64,000 bases of DNA from Hymenobacter cellulosilyticus (GTDB lineage: Bacteria > Bacteroidota > Bacteroidia > Cytophagales > Hymenobacteraceae). A model generated the notes under the pieces. That model was not told the origin of the DNA, did no database searches, and worked only from the letters and a program-made list of their open reading frames with translations. This document shows positions 9,824 through 19,927 of the stretch, one piece after another (the stretch's first letter is position 1; every line of letters starts with the position of its first letter). The translations under genes were made by a program, and so were the position numbers. The DNA lies in the NCBI RefSeq assembly GCF_022919215.1, contig NZ_CP095046.1:1354501-1418500 (forward strand). Reading direction: 5' to 3'.

Positions 9824-10255
9824 ATGCTCCCCAAACTTCTACTCGTCAACTTTGCCCTTGCCGCCTACCTCACCGGCGTTATCTGGATGGTGCAGCTCGT
9901 GCATTACCCCGGCTTTGCCCAGGTGCCGGCGGCTGGTTTCGGGGCGTTTCATCAGGCCCACCTGCGGCGCATGGGCTGGGTGGTCATGGCTCCGATGGTG
10001 GCTGAGCTGCTGCTCAGTGGCTGGTTGGCTTGGGCCGGGCGGGAGCTGGGTGCGGCCGTATGGGGGAGCCTGGCGCTGGTGGTCATTATCTGGCTGGTGA
10101 CCTTCTTTATTTCGGTGCCGTTTCACAACCGCCTAACCCGGGACGGCTACAATTACATTACCATCGACGGGCTGGTGCGCACTAACTGGCTGCGTACCCT
10201 GGCCTGGACACTGCGGCTCGGGCTACTGGGCTATTTGCTCTGGGAGCGGCTATAG
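9824..10255 (+). CDS. Four-helix membrane protein of unknown function
   Basis: A 143-residue protein with four hydrophobic segments (about residues 4-24, 50-72, 78-98 and 120-140). Between helices 1 and 2 it has VQLVHYPGFAQVP and FHQAHLRRMGWVVMAPM, and between helices 3 and 4 FISVPFHNRLTRDG; such conserved His-rich loops occur in DUF1772/anthrone-oxygenase-like four-helix proteins, to which the layout is similar, but I do not claim membership. It is 48 bases upstream of arfB, which however has its own -7 box. Confidence 0.7.
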   Translation: MLPKLLLVNFALAAYLTGVIWMVQLVHYPGFAQVPAAGFGAFHQAHLRRMGWVVMAPMVAELLLSGWLAWAGRELGAAVWGSLALVVIIWLVTFFISVPFHNRLTRDGYNYITIDGLVRTNWLRTLAWTLRLGLLGYLLWERL

Positions 10256-10270
10256 GCCGGGCCATTCGCG

Positions 10271-10278
10271 TAACTTTG
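10271..10278 (+). promoter_or_regulatory. -7 box TAACTTTG
   Basis: A perfect TAnnTTTG lies 25 bases before the arfB ATG. No TTG stands at the expected -33 spacing, so this is a partial match. Confidence 0.45.
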
Positions 10279-10303
10279 CCGCTTTCCTGCCGTTCTTCAG
10301 CCC

Positions 10304-10711
10304 ATGCTCCCGCCCGCCGACGCCTTTTTGCCCGAACTCCAGTTTCAGACCAGCCGTAGCAGCGGGCCGGGCGGCCAGAACGTGAACAAGGTCGAGTCGC
10401 GGGTGGAGGCCCGCTTCCACATCGGCAACTCCCAGCTGCTCAGCGACGAGCAGAAGCAGACGCTGCTGGCCAAGCTGGCCTCCAAGCTCACCACCGAGGG
10501 CGAGCTGCTGCTCACGGCCCAGGAAGACCGGAGCCAGCTGCGCAACAAGGAAATCGTGGTGCAGAAGTTCTACGACACCTTGCGCAAGGCCCTGCACAAG
10601 CCCAAGGCCCGCAAAGCCACCAAGCCCAGCAAAGGCGCCGTGCGGCAGCGTCTCGAATCCAAGAAAAAGCACGGCGAGAAAAAGGCCAACCGCGGCAAGC
10701 TGGATTTCTAG
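10304..10711 (+). CDS. arfB: Alternative ribosome-rescue factor ArfB (peptidyl-tRNA hydrolase)
   Basis: A 135-residue class I release-factor-like protein that hydrolyses peptidyl-tRNA on ribosomes stalled without a stop codon. The catalytic GGQ is at residues 23-25 in SGPGGQNVNKVES, followed by VEARFHI. The C-terminal third is a strongly basic tail (KPKARKATKPSKGAVRQRLESKKKHGEKK) that in ArfB/YaeJ enters the empty mRNA channel. Short length with no stop-codon recognition domain separates it from RF1/RF2. Its TAG abuts the stop of the convergent lipoprotein gene with no base between. Confidence 0.93.
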   Translation: MLPPADAFLPELQFQTSRSSGPGGQNVNKVESRVEARFHIGNSQLLSDEQKQTLLAKLASKLTTEGELLLTAQEDRSQLRNKEIVVQKFYDTLRKALHKPKARKATKPSKGAVRQRLESKKKHGEKKANRGKLDF

Positions 10712-11440
10712 CTAGTTCAAATCCAGGCCAAACAGCACCCCAAACCAGGGCTTGCGCTGATACAGCCAGTGGCTACCGTCGGGACCCAGGAGCTGGTCGA
10801 AGCCTACGGCCAGGCCCAGATTGAATATGCGGGCATCGTAAATAGCTGCCGCGCCGGCGTGCACCACGAAGCCTTCGTACTCTACGCCGCTGCCGACCTG
10901 CCGCAGCACATCGGCGCTGACGGCCGTGGAGCCCAGACCCGTAAACACTCCGTAGCCCAGCCCCACGGTGCGCACCTGCGGCGTCTGGCGCTGGTTGAGC
11001 TGCAAGTGGCTGTTGACGTGGTAAAAATCGAGGCGGCGGCCGAAGTACAGGGCCGCGTTGAAGTTGGTGTTGAGCTGTACCGGCACACCGCCCCGGGGCG
11101 GACGGGCTTTAAAGGGAATGGTGAATACGTCGAGGTCGAATTTGCGCTGGACCAGGACCACATACCGGCCGCGGCGCACGGCGTAGCTCAGGCGGTGGGG
11201 CGGGGCATCCGTTTTCGACTGCCCAAAAAAGTGCAGCGAATCCTGCGCCTGCTCCACGTAGAAAGCCCGGTCTTTGCCAACGGCCGTGGCCAGGGCCGGG
11301 TCGTTGGTGCGCAGAAACTGGTAGTCGCCGGGCTCCAGGGTGGGCACGTGCCCCACGGCGGCACAGCTGGCTAGCAAGCTGCTCAGGCCCAGGCAGAGGA
11401 AGTGACCCGTGAAATTCCGCAACAAGGAAAGATGGCGCAT
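10712..11440 (-). CDS. Lipoprotein, probable outer-membrane barrel-like, unknown function
   Basis: A 242-residue protein with a lipoprotein signal (LCLGLSSLLASC, lipobox LASC) starting at ATG 11440. The mature part contains repeated short beta strands (RRGRYVVLVQRKFDLDVFTIPF, NFNAALYFGRRLDFYHV, TVGLGYGVFTGLGSTAV, FNLGLAVGFDQLLG) and ends KPWFGVLFGLDLN, which suggests a beta-rich envelope protein. I do not recognise a family; similar proteins are seen in Hymenobacter as hypothetical lipoproteins. It converges with arfB, stop codon to stop codon. Confidence 0.7.
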   Translation of the reverse strand: MRHLSLLRNFTGHFLCLGLSSLLASCAAVGHVPTLEPGDYQFLRTNDPALATAVGKDRAFYVEQAQDSLHFFGQSKTDAPPHRLSYAVRRGRYVVLVQRKFDLDVFTIPFKARPPRGGVPVQLNTNFNAALYFGRRLDFYHVNSHLQLNQRQTPQVRTVGLGYGVFTGLGSTAVSADVLRQVGSGVEYEGFVVHAGAAAIYDARIFNLGLAVGFDQLLGPDGSHWLYQRKPWFGVLFGLDLN

Positions 11441-11511
11441 GCAGAGCGTTTGGATGGGAAGGAGCGCAAATATCCGGTTCGGGCGGGTTTGCACTGCACG
11501 CCCCGGGTTTA

Positions 11512-12430
11512 TTAAATCCAGCCCTTGCGCTTAAACCACCCGTAAATTCCCACTGAAATGACGAGCATGGCCACCATGGCCGTGGGGTAGCCAAACTTCC
11601 AGGTCAGCTCGGGCATGTACTGGAAGTTCATGCCATAGATGCCCGCAATAAAAGTCAGGGCAGGAAAAAGGCCGAAAACACGGTCAGTACGCGCATGGCC
11701 TCGTTGGTGCGCTGCGACGACAACGAGAGGTACAGGTTCATCAGGTTGGTAGCGGCCCCGTCGAGCTGCTGGTAGAGCGTTTCTACTTTCACCTGCAAAT
11801 CCTGGGTGTCCTGCAGCAGCGTTGAGTCGGTCGTGGAGGAAGTCAGCGTCTGCCGTCGCAGAATCGTCATAATGTCGCGGGTGAGCAACAGCAGCTGTTT
11901 GGCCGCCGAGGCTTTGCGCTTCAGAAAGTACAGGCCCTGCAGGGCGTTGGGCACTTCCCGCTTCAGGAATATCTCGGCCTCGTAATCATCCAGCTCCTTG
12001 GTGAGCACCAGGGCGGGCTGCACAAAGCTGTTGAGGGCGTAGCGCACCAGATGCACCGCCACCTCGGCCGGCGAAATGCACTCCTGCCCCGGCGACTGCG
12101 CCACTTTCTTCAGTTGGCTCAGCACCGGATGCGCCCGGCGGTGCACCGTAATCAGGTAGTCGGCGGCGTAAAAAATGGCAATCTTGGTACTAAGCTCCTG
12201 AATGGTATCAGCCTCCTGGTTGTCGGGGCCGCGAATACCCGCAGAATCACGAAGTTCAACCCGTTGGTGGTTTCAAACTTAGGCAGGTGCGTGGGCTCCA
12301 GGCAGTCCCGCACCAGGGAGTCGGGCAGGTCGTACTGCTCGGCCACGGCGCGTAGCTCGGCGGCAGAAGGATTGGTAATGTCAAGCCAGGCAAAGTGGCA
12401 CTCTTGCTTGGTGAGCAGGTCTTCAGTCAT
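11512..12430 (-). CDS. corA: CorA-family magnesium/cobalt channel (two frame breaks)
   Basis: The repaired product is about 306 residues, normal for CorA-like channels. The N-terminal soluble domain begins MTEDLLTKQECHFAWLDITNPS; a long helix runs through VHRRAHPVLSQLKKVAQ and DDYEAEIFL; the signature YGMN follows the first membrane helix (LTVFSAFFLPLTFIAGIYGMNF), and a second helix ends in the basic GWFKRKGWI. Frame breaks fall at 12225-12228 (PDNQEAD is lost by one missing C in the coding strand) and at 11658-11660 (one C short in FLPLTF). The gene is directly downstream of mgtE on the same strand, separated by a hairpin at 12500-12525, so both magnesium uptake routes are neighbours. Confidence 0.88.
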
Positions 12431-12499
12431 AACGTAGGGAGCTGCCAGCCTTGCCCATTGGTGGTAAATGGAGGGACCAGCACTACTGTGCATACGCAA

Positions 12500-12525
12500 G
12501 AAAGGCGCAAGTATTTGCGCCTTTC
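12500..12525 (-). terminator. Hairpin between mgtE and corA
   Basis: GAAAGGCGCAA (12500-12510) pairs perfectly with TTGCGCCTTTC (12515-12525) around a 4-base loop. The following T run is short, so it may attenuate rather than stop transcription from mgtE into corA. Confidence 0.6.
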
Positions 12526-12554
12526 CGTTCTGAAGTTGAATATTGGCCAGCTGC

Positions 12555-13940
<1,386 letters not shown>

Positions 13941-14404
13941 GGAAAAAGTCAGGAGGGAGGTGCTTCGCTAGGCAGCAGATTGAGTGAGGAATTCGGCGCG
14001 CAAAAGTAGGCCAAAAAAACCGGCTAGCCGCGTCGGTTTGCGTCATTTTTCCTAACGCCAAACTCCCGGCGGCAATTCCCGCAGCGGTTCACAAATGTTG
14101 GATTTATCCGCGTTGCCCGGCTTGGGTGCTGTTGGGCTACTCTGGCAGGGACGCAGGCTCCGCAATAGGCCGGCCAACGCATGTTTTGAGACCTGAAACC
14201 CGCCAAAAAGTTGTGCGCACCCGCAAATTCCCGAAAAAAATAATGTTTGGGTAACGGACTCGGTAAGCACCGATAAATCAAATCCGTACTGGCTTTTTCC
14301 CGCTATCAGCTTTCTGCGGGAGCTCAACCGTGGCAACTCCCCACCACTGGCCTCGTTGGGAAGTCAGTATCCCATGTACTTTTGAACCTGCTTACCCCTG
14401 TATT
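13941..14404. other. Intergenic region of 464 bases between divergent genes
   Basis: It separates mgtE (minus) from the cyanophycinase-like gene (plus). It contains the promoter at 14356-14384 and a copy of a 19-base sequence at 14311-14329 (TTTCTGCGGGAGCTCAACC) that recurs at 14738-14756 inside the next gene. The short open frames in it show no family resemblance. I see no RNA gene. Confidence 0.6.
14356..14384 (+). promoter_or_regulatory. Bacteroidota-type promoter (TTG, 18 bp, TACTTTTG)
   Basis: TTG at 14356-14358 and a perfect TAnnTTTG at 14377-14384 are separated by 18 bases and lie 20 bases before the ATG at 14405. Confidence 0.65.
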
Positions 14405-15216
14405 ATGCCCCAGTCGTCTGCGTCACCCCTCGGAACGCTCGTTGCCCTCGGTGGCGGCGACGACGATGCCCTGCTGGCCCTGCTCACCGACCTGCTGGCC
14501 GATCCGGACGCGCCCATCGTAGTACTGGCCATGGCCGCCAGCGACGCCACGGCCACTGGCAACAACTACGTGAAAGCTCTGCGGGAGCTGGGCAATACCA
14601 ACGTCTGCCACATCAAGATTGATGAGCGGCACTCCGCCGACAAGCCCGCCTCGCTTCGCCGCCTGAAAGAGGCGCGCCTGGTGTTTTTTACCGGCGGCGA
14701 CCAGGAACTCATTACCGAATTCCTGCAGGGCACTGAGTTTCTGCGGGAGCTCAACCACCGTTACCGCACCAAGGCCGACTTTATTATTGCCGGTACCAGC
14801 GCCGGGGCTTCCGTGATGCCCGAGCACATGCTCGTGTCGGGCTACGGCTGGCGGGCCCTGCGCAAGGGTGGCATCCGCACCGACCACGGCCTGGGCCTGA
14901 TCAGCAACGTGCTTATCGATCAGCACTTTGTGGAACGAGGCCGCTTCGGGCGGCTGGCCCACGCCATGCTCACGCACTCCATGTCCCTGGGCCTGGGCCT
15001 GGCTGAGGAAACCGGCATTATCATCCGCCACGGGCAGGAAGCCGAAGTGTTTGGCGACGGGGTGGTGATGGCCGTGGATGGCAAGCACATGCACGGCAAC
15101 AACCTGGGCCGCATTGGTCGGGGGAGCCCGTGGCTGCCCAGGATTTCCGGGTGCACCTGCTTGTGAGCGGGCAGCGGCTCAATCTGAAGACCCGGCAGGT
15201 AGTAAATGAAGAATAA
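14405..15216 (+). CDS. Cyanophycinase-like serine peptidase, family S51 (frame break near 15122)
   Basis: The repaired product is about 270 residues, the size of cyanophycinase, which cleaves cyanophycin (multi-L-arginyl-poly-aspartate) into beta-Asp-Arg dipeptides. The nucleophile Ser132 lies in GTSAGAS, the same number as in Synechocystis CphB from memory, and DQHFVERGRFGRL carries the conserved His and basic residues. The N-terminus GTLVALGGGDDDALL is the family opening. The frame breaks at 15120-15124, a G5 run that must be G6 for the C-terminus EPVAAQDFRVHLLVSGQ; without repair the last 17 codons are wrong. No cyanophycin synthetase or isoaspartyl dipeptidase is visible nearby, so the polymer may be scavenged or the substrate may be another beta-linked peptide. 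Confidence 0.82.
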
Positions 15217-15347
15217 TAGCTGCATTTTTGGGGCGTTCCACGGGCACTTCATTAGTGGCATAAATAGTCGGCACGCCTACTAGTTAATTCTTTTTTCTCG
15301 CTACATTTAGTCCCACAACCTCTCATTCTCACCCTTTTTTCTTTGTT

Positions 15348-16598
15348 ATGAATCTAAGAACTCTACTCCTCGCGGGTGGTGCGCTACTCTCGGGTACGGC
15401 AGCCTCGGCAGGTGGCTATCAAGTGTCGCTGGCCGGGATAAAGAACAACGGCATGGGCGGCGTAGGTGTAGGGCTTTCCCTGGACCAGGCCGCTATGTTC
15501 TACAACCCTGGTGCCCTGGCCATGGTGCGGGAGCGGGGCGTACAACTTGGTGGTAACCTCACGTTTGCCCGCAACGCCTTTGTGGCGGAAGGCAGCAACA
15601 CCCAGCGTGAACTCCGGAACTCGGTCGTTACTCCTTTTAGCCTGTTTGCCGGCTACGGCCCAGAGGAAGGCAAGTTCCGCGCGGGCATTGCCGTGTATAC
15701 GCCTTTCGGCAGCAAACTGCAGTACGCCGAGGGTTGGGAAGGCCGCACTTCTCTGACCGACATTGACCTGAAGTCCGTATTCGTGCAGCCTACATTCAGC
15801 TATGCCCTGACCGACCAGCTCAGCGTGGGTGCGGGCCTGGTGGTGCTGGCATATGGTGCTGTAAACCTGCAGCGGGATGTTCCCCTGCCCGATTCTTATG
15901 GTCACATTGAGCTCGATGGCAAGGCCAAGACCAAGCTCGGCTATAATGCGGGCATTTTCTTTAAGCCTTCTACCAAGCTGACCCTGGGTATCAGCTACCG
16001 CTCCAAGATTGACGCCCAGGTAGAAGACGGTGACGTAACGTTCACTAATATCTCGCCCACGTTTGCCCCGCGCTTCCAGGCTACTAAGTTTGCCGCTACG
16101 CTGCCTTTGCCTGCTACCACCAGTATCGGTCTGGGCCTCATGCCCACCGACAAGCTGACCTTCGGCGTCGACATCAACTATGTGAACTGGAGTGCCTACC
16201 GGACCCTGGAGTTCAACTTCGACCAGCCTATCAACGGCTCTACGGTTTCAAGCTCCAAGCGCTATTACCAGGATGCCTTCACGTTCCGCGTAGGTGGGCA
16301 GTACAAAGTAACCGATGCCTTCACGGCCCGTATCGGTGGCGCCTACGACAACTCGCCGGTGAAAAATGGCTACGTGACGCCCGAAACACCCGATGCCGAC
16401 CGTATCAGCGGAACGGCGGGCGTGTCTTACGCCGTTAATGAGCATTTCAGCGTGGATGTTTCTACGCAGTTTGTGAGCCTGAAGAAGCGCAGCCAGACGG
16501 CGCAGGACCTGCAGAACAACCAAACCACTGACCGCGTGGCTGGTACCTACAAAACCAACATCGTGATTCCGGGCCTGGGCCTGAATTACACCTTCTAA
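15348..16598 (+). CDS. OmpP1/FadL/TodX-family outer-membrane transporter
   Basis: A 416-residue outer-membrane barrel of the FadL family, which moves long-chain fatty acids or other hydrophobic compounds across the outer membrane. The signal peptide ends at ASAGG, followed by the plug-like opening GYQVSLAGIKNNGMGGVGVGLSLDQAAMFYNPGALAMV with its NPG motif typical of the family. Alternating strands fill the rest and the last residues NIVIPGLGLNYTF end in Phe as outer-membrane barrels do. A GDSL-type lipoprotein follows after 22 bases in the same direction, so the pair probably forms an operon for lipid or ester use (inference). Confidence 0.92.
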   Translation: MNLRTLLLAGGALLSGTAASAGGYQVSLAGIKNNGMGGVGVGLSLDQAAMFYNPGALAMVRERGVQLGGNLTFARNAFVAEGSNTQRELRNSVVTPFSLFAGYGPEEGKFRAGIAVYTPFGSKLQYAEGWEGRTSLTDIDLKSVFVQPTFSYALTDQLSVGAGLVVLAYGAVNLQRDVPLPDSYGHIELDGKAKTKLGYNAGIFFKPSTKLTLGISYRSKIDAQVEDGDVTFTNISPTFAPRFQATKFAATLPLPATTSIGLGLMPTDKLTFGVDINYVNWSAYRTLEFNFDQPINGSTVSSSKRYYQDAFTFRVGGQYKVTDAFTARIGGAYDNSPVKNGYVTPETPDADRISGTAGVSYAVNEHFSVDVSTQFVSLKKRSQTAQDLQNNQTTDRVAGTYKTNIVIPGLGLNYTF

Positions 16599-16620
16599 TC
16601 CACCCTTTGCCTCTCGACTC

Positions 16621-17961
16621 ATGAATACGACACTGTTTCGCAAGTTTGTGCCCTTCGTGGCACTGCTGGGGCTGGGCTTAACGGCATGCCAGCCCGATCT
16701 AGAAGATGATTTCAAAGCCAGCGCCGGTACGGCCGACTTTACCCGCTACATCGCCGTGGGCAACTCCCTGACGGCGGGATTCTCGGACAACGGTCTGTAC
16801 CTGGAAGGACAGCAGAACTCCTACCCTAATCTGCTGGCCATGCAGTTTAAGGCAGTAGGTGGCGGCGACTTTGAACAACCCTTGTTTGAATCCAACCAAA
16901 GCAATGGTAGCGGCTATCTGACTATTACGGGCTTCGACAGCAGCGGCAACCCCATCATCGGCAACGTGGCCGCCAACGCGGCCGTAGGCTTGGGTGCTGA
17001 TAAAAAGACCCCGCTGCTGGCTAAGTATACCGGCACCGGCAACCAGAACCTGGGCGTTCCTGGTATTCGCGTTGCAGATATTACCACGGTGGGCTACGGG
17101 TTCAATAACCCTCAGGGCTTTAACCCTTACTTCGAGCGCCTGCTCAACAACTCACCAGCCACCTACCTGCAGTACGTGCAGGAGCGGGTGAATACCATTA
17201 AGCCGACCTTCTTTACCAACTGGCTGGGCAACAACGACGTGCTGGGCTACGCTACCTCTGGCGGCGCGGGTACTCCTCTGACTACTGCGGCAGAGTTTTC
17301 CACCAAGTACCGCCAAATGCTGGATGTACTGACTTCTGGGGGAGCCAAGGGAGTGGTTGCAACCATTCCACCCGTAACCAACGTGCCGCTCTTCACGACG
17401 GTACCAGTAACGGCAATCATTGCCGGCATCAAAGCCAACAAGGATATTCCGAATGCCAGCAATGCTAGCCTGTATATCCGGACTGGCACGAACACTGTTC
17501 GGGAGGCTACCGCTAACGATTTGTTGCTCTTGCCGGCACGAGCTGTTATTGGCACAAAAGACCCTCTCAATCCGCTCCCGGTTGGGGTAGGATACAGCGC
17601 TACGTCGGCCAACCCTTTGCCTTCCCAGTTCGTCCTGGATGCCACTGAAATTACGAACGTAAACAACCGCACGGCTGACCTGAACAAGGTTATTACGGAC
17701 GAAGCAAATGCCCGGGGACTAGCTGTATTCGACGCCAACGCTTACTTCGCTATGGTAGCCCGGAACGGGGTTATTACCAACGGTATCAGCAATTCGGCGG
17801 CCTTTGTAAGCGGCAACCTGTTTTCGCTGGATGGGGTTCATCCTACGCCCCGCGGCTATGCATTGATTGCAAATGAAATGATTAAGACCATCAATGCTAA
17901 GTACGGCGCAAGCGTACCGCAGGTGAATGCTGCTGCTTATCGGGGAGTGGAGTTTCCATAA
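16621..17961 (+). CDS. SGNH/GDSL-family hydrolase lipoprotein
   Basis: A 446-residue lipoprotein (lipobox LTAC in LLGLGLTACQPDLED) with SGNH esterase blocks: block I as VGNSLTAGFSDNG with the nucleophile Ser, block III as NWLGNNDVLG with the oxyanion Asn, and block V as LDGVHPTPRGYALIANEM with the catalytic Asp and His. Such enzymes hydrolyse esters of lipids or acylated glycans; here the enzyme is likely anchored in the outer membrane. Position 22 bases after the FadL gene suggests hydrolysis of a substrate whose product enters through FadL. A strong terminator follows. Confidence 0.88.
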   Translation: MNTTLFRKFVPFVALLGLGLTACQPDLEDDFKASAGTADFTRYIAVGNSLTAGFSDNGLYLEGQQNSYPNLLAMQFKAVGGGDFEQPLFESNQSNGSGYLTITGFDSSGNPIIGNVAANAAVGLGADKKTPLLAKYTGTGNQNLGVPGIRVADITTVGYGFNNPQGFNPYFERLLNNSPATYLQYVQERVNTIKPTFFTNWLGNNDVLGYATSGGAGTPLTTAAEFSTKYRQMLDVLTSGGAKGVVATIPPVTNVPLFTTVPVTAIIAGIKANKDIPNASNASLYIRTGTNTVREATANDLLLLPARAVIGTKDPLNPLPVGVGYSATSANPLPSQFVLDATEITNVNNRTADLNKVITDEANARGLAVFDANAYFAMVARNGVITNGISNSAAFVSGNLFSLDGVHPTPRGYALIANEMIKTINAKYGASVPQVNAAAYRGVEFP

Positions 17962-17981
17962 CCGATAGAGCACTACGCCCA

Positions 17982-18027
17982 CAAAAGAAAAGCTCCTTCC
18001 CGCTACTGGGAAGGAGCTTTTCTTTTG
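17982..18027 (+). terminator. Strong intrinsic terminator
   Basis: Two 20-base arms (17982-18001 and 18008-18027) pair perfectly around the loop GCTACT, and the right arm ends in TTTTCTTTTG. It closes the FadL/SGNH unit. Confidence 0.9.
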
Positions 18028-18102
18028 GGTGGTCATAACTACACAGCAGGCCAAAGCTACCCTGAAAGCCCCTCGTTGACTAACCTCGGCGCAGAAACGG
18101 AC

Positions 18103-18132
18103 TTGGCCCTTGAGGTACTTCTGCTAGCTTTG
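18103..18132 (+). promoter_or_regulatory. Bacteroidota-type promoter (TTG, 19 bp, TAGCTTTG)
   Basis: TTG at 18103-18105 and TAGCTTTG at 18125-18132 with a 19-base spacer. It lies about 105 bases before the ATG at 18238, giving a leader of roughly 100 bases. Confidence 0.6.
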
Positions 18133-18237
18133 TAGGCTGTTATTTGTGCGCCAACCGAAAATGGCGGAGTACAATGATTTTTATACTTCTCGCGAATAGC
18201 AAGTAGTATTTCCTGTCTTCCCTTTATTCATTTTTCT

Positions 18238-18726
18238 ATGAAACGTTTACCCATTGCAGTTCTAGCGCTGGCCTGTGCCTTTACGGGCTGTAAAAAGGAC
18301 AATGAGGATACCCCCGCGCCTGCCCAGTCCAAGACGGACATGCTGACGTCGAAGAGATGGCGCGTAATTGCTGATGTCAGCACCGAAACCATCAATGGAA
18401 AAACTACGTCTTACGACGAGTTTGCTGATTATGAGGCGTGTGAGAAAGATAACTTCACCAAGTTCAGCCCTGATAAAACGCTGAAAGTGGATGAGGGTAC
18501 CCTGAAGTGCGACCCCAGTGCAGATCAGCAGAGCAGCGGCACTTGGGACTTTAACTCGGATCAGAGCAAGCTTCTGCTAGCCTCGCCGGATTTGGGTGGT
18601 TTGACCGTTCCCTTCGAGCTGGTAGAGTTGAACTCGACCACTATTAAGCTACGCCTCACGCAGACCTTCGGGACGGACCCCAACAAGGAGACCTATACGG
18701 AGACCTACACGTTCAGCGCTTTCTAA
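18238..18726 (+). CDS. Lipocalin-like lipoprotein, copy 1
   Basis: A 162-residue lipoprotein (lipobox FTGC in LACAFTGCKKDNED). The mature part shows LTSKRWRV, then YEACEKDNFTKFSPDKTLKVDEGTLKC, then SSGTWDFN and a series of beta strands, the pattern of the small lipocalin-like (DUF5004/lipocalin_4-type) lipoproteins of Bacteroidota. Two Cys residues (in YEACEKDN and TLKCDP) are shared with the paralogues at 19928 and 21426 and could form a disulfide. Ligand and role are unknown. Confidence 0.75.
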   Translation: MKRLPIAVLALACAFTGCKKDNEDTPAPAQSKTDMLTSKRWRVIADVSTETINGKTTSYDEFADYEACEKDNFTKFSPDKTLKVDEGTLKCDPSADQQSSGTWDFNSDQSKLLLASPDLGGLTVPFELVELNSTTIKLRLTQTFGTDPNKETYTETYTFSAF

Positions 18727-18742
18727 AGTTGATTTCTGACAC

Positions 18743-18784
18743 ATAAAATAAGCCCGCTTCACTTACAAAGCGGGCTTATTTTAT
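18743..18784. terminator. Bidirectional hairpin terminator
   Basis: ATAAAATAAGCCCGCTT (18743-18759) pairs perfectly with AAGCGGGCTTATTTTAT (18768-18784). It lies between the convergent lipoprotein and ypdA genes and carries T runs on both strands. Confidence 0.85.
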
Positions 18785-18793
18785 GGCTTCTTC

Positions 18794-19791
18794 TCAGCTC
18801 CCAGCAGTCAATTGACTGGCAATGACGGCGGCATGATGACGGCCGTTTTCAATAAACCAGAGGCTGGTGTTGAGTCCACCGCACACGGTACCGGCCAGAA
18901 AGAGGCCGGCTCGGTTGGTTTCGAAGGTTTCGGGATCATGCGTGGGAGTACGGGCCGCGTCATCCTGAAACGACACGCCCAGGGCCTCCAGCAGGCTATA
19001 GTCGGGGCGGTAGCCGGTAAGAGCATAGATGTAGTCGGCGGGCAGCAGCAGCTCCCCTCGGGCGTAACGACCGTGACGCCGGACGCCGAGATGCTGTGCA
19101 CGGTTGTGTTGTACAGAGCCCGAATCCGGCCTTCGGCAATGCGGTTCAGCAAATCGGGCCGAATCCAGTATTTCACCGAATCGGAAACGGCCGCGCCGCG
19201 TACCACCAGCGTAACCTGAGCCCCGGCCCGCACCAGCTGCAGCGCGGCTTTGGCTGCCGAGTTCTTCGCCCCAATCACGACGACATGCTGGCCCATGTGC
19301 GGGTAGGGCTCCTTGTAGTAGTAGCTCACGTGCGGAGCATCTTCGCCGGGCACGTTCAGGCGGTTGGGTACGTCGAAAAAGCCGGTGGCCACAACAACGT
19401 AGCGCGCGGCAAGCCGGCCCTTTTCGGTTACAGCTTCGTAGGCTCCGGGTCCGCCTTCCAGCCGCAGCACCCGCTCGTAGAGGCGCAAAGTCAGCTTTTC
19501 GGACACGGCCACCCGGCGGTAATAGTCGAGTGCATCTTCGCGCAGGGGCTTGTAGTGGGCAGTAGGGAAGGGGTAGCCCCCGATTTCGAGCAGCTCGGGG
19601 GTGGAGAAAAACTCCATGTTGGTGGGGTAGCCCACCAGGGAATTAACCAGCGCGCCTTTATCGACGACGCAAACGGACAGACCCCGGCGCTGCGCTTCCA
19701 GGGCACAGGCCAAACCCACGGGCCCGGCCCCAATGACTACGGCATCGTAGGCGGCCGGGGCGGTGGCAGAAGAAAAAACGGTTTCAAGCAT
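18794..19791 (-). CDS. ypdA: YpdA-family FAD/NADPH oxidoreductase (frame break near 19056)
   Basis: The repaired product is about 332 residues. It has an FAD-binding GAGPVG at 21-26 in YDAVVIGAGPVGLACALEAQ, the segment SLVGYPTNMEFFSTPELLEIGG, and an NADPH-binding fold with VVVIGAKNSAAKAALQL. There is no CxxC, which separates it from thioredoxin reductase and agrees with the YpdA family (bacillithiol disulfide reductase in Firmicutes; Bacteroidota also carry bacillithiol genes). The frame breaks at 19054-19057, where PEGELLLPADYIYALTGYRPD needs one more base in a run; downstream the true C-terminus reads HDPETFETNRAGLFLAGTVCGG. The start at 19791 is chosen for the usual short lead before the Rossmann fold. 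Confidence 0.82.
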
Positions 19792-19927
19792 CACACGTCT
19801 AATACCAGTTGGCTTTGCTTCTGGTTTACAAAAAAAGAACATAAGTCAGCCAGGCCCAACCGGTAGGCCGGCCTGGGGTCCGGCTGAAACTGCTTAACTT
19901 GGCTATTCTTTCCGCAGTTAGTTTATT

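Noticed and set aside
18808..19060. Alternative C-terminus of the ypdA frame (SCCCPPTTSMLLPA...)
   Set aside because: Odd composition; the other frame carries the conserved oxidoreductase ending (ETNRAGLFLAGTVCGG).
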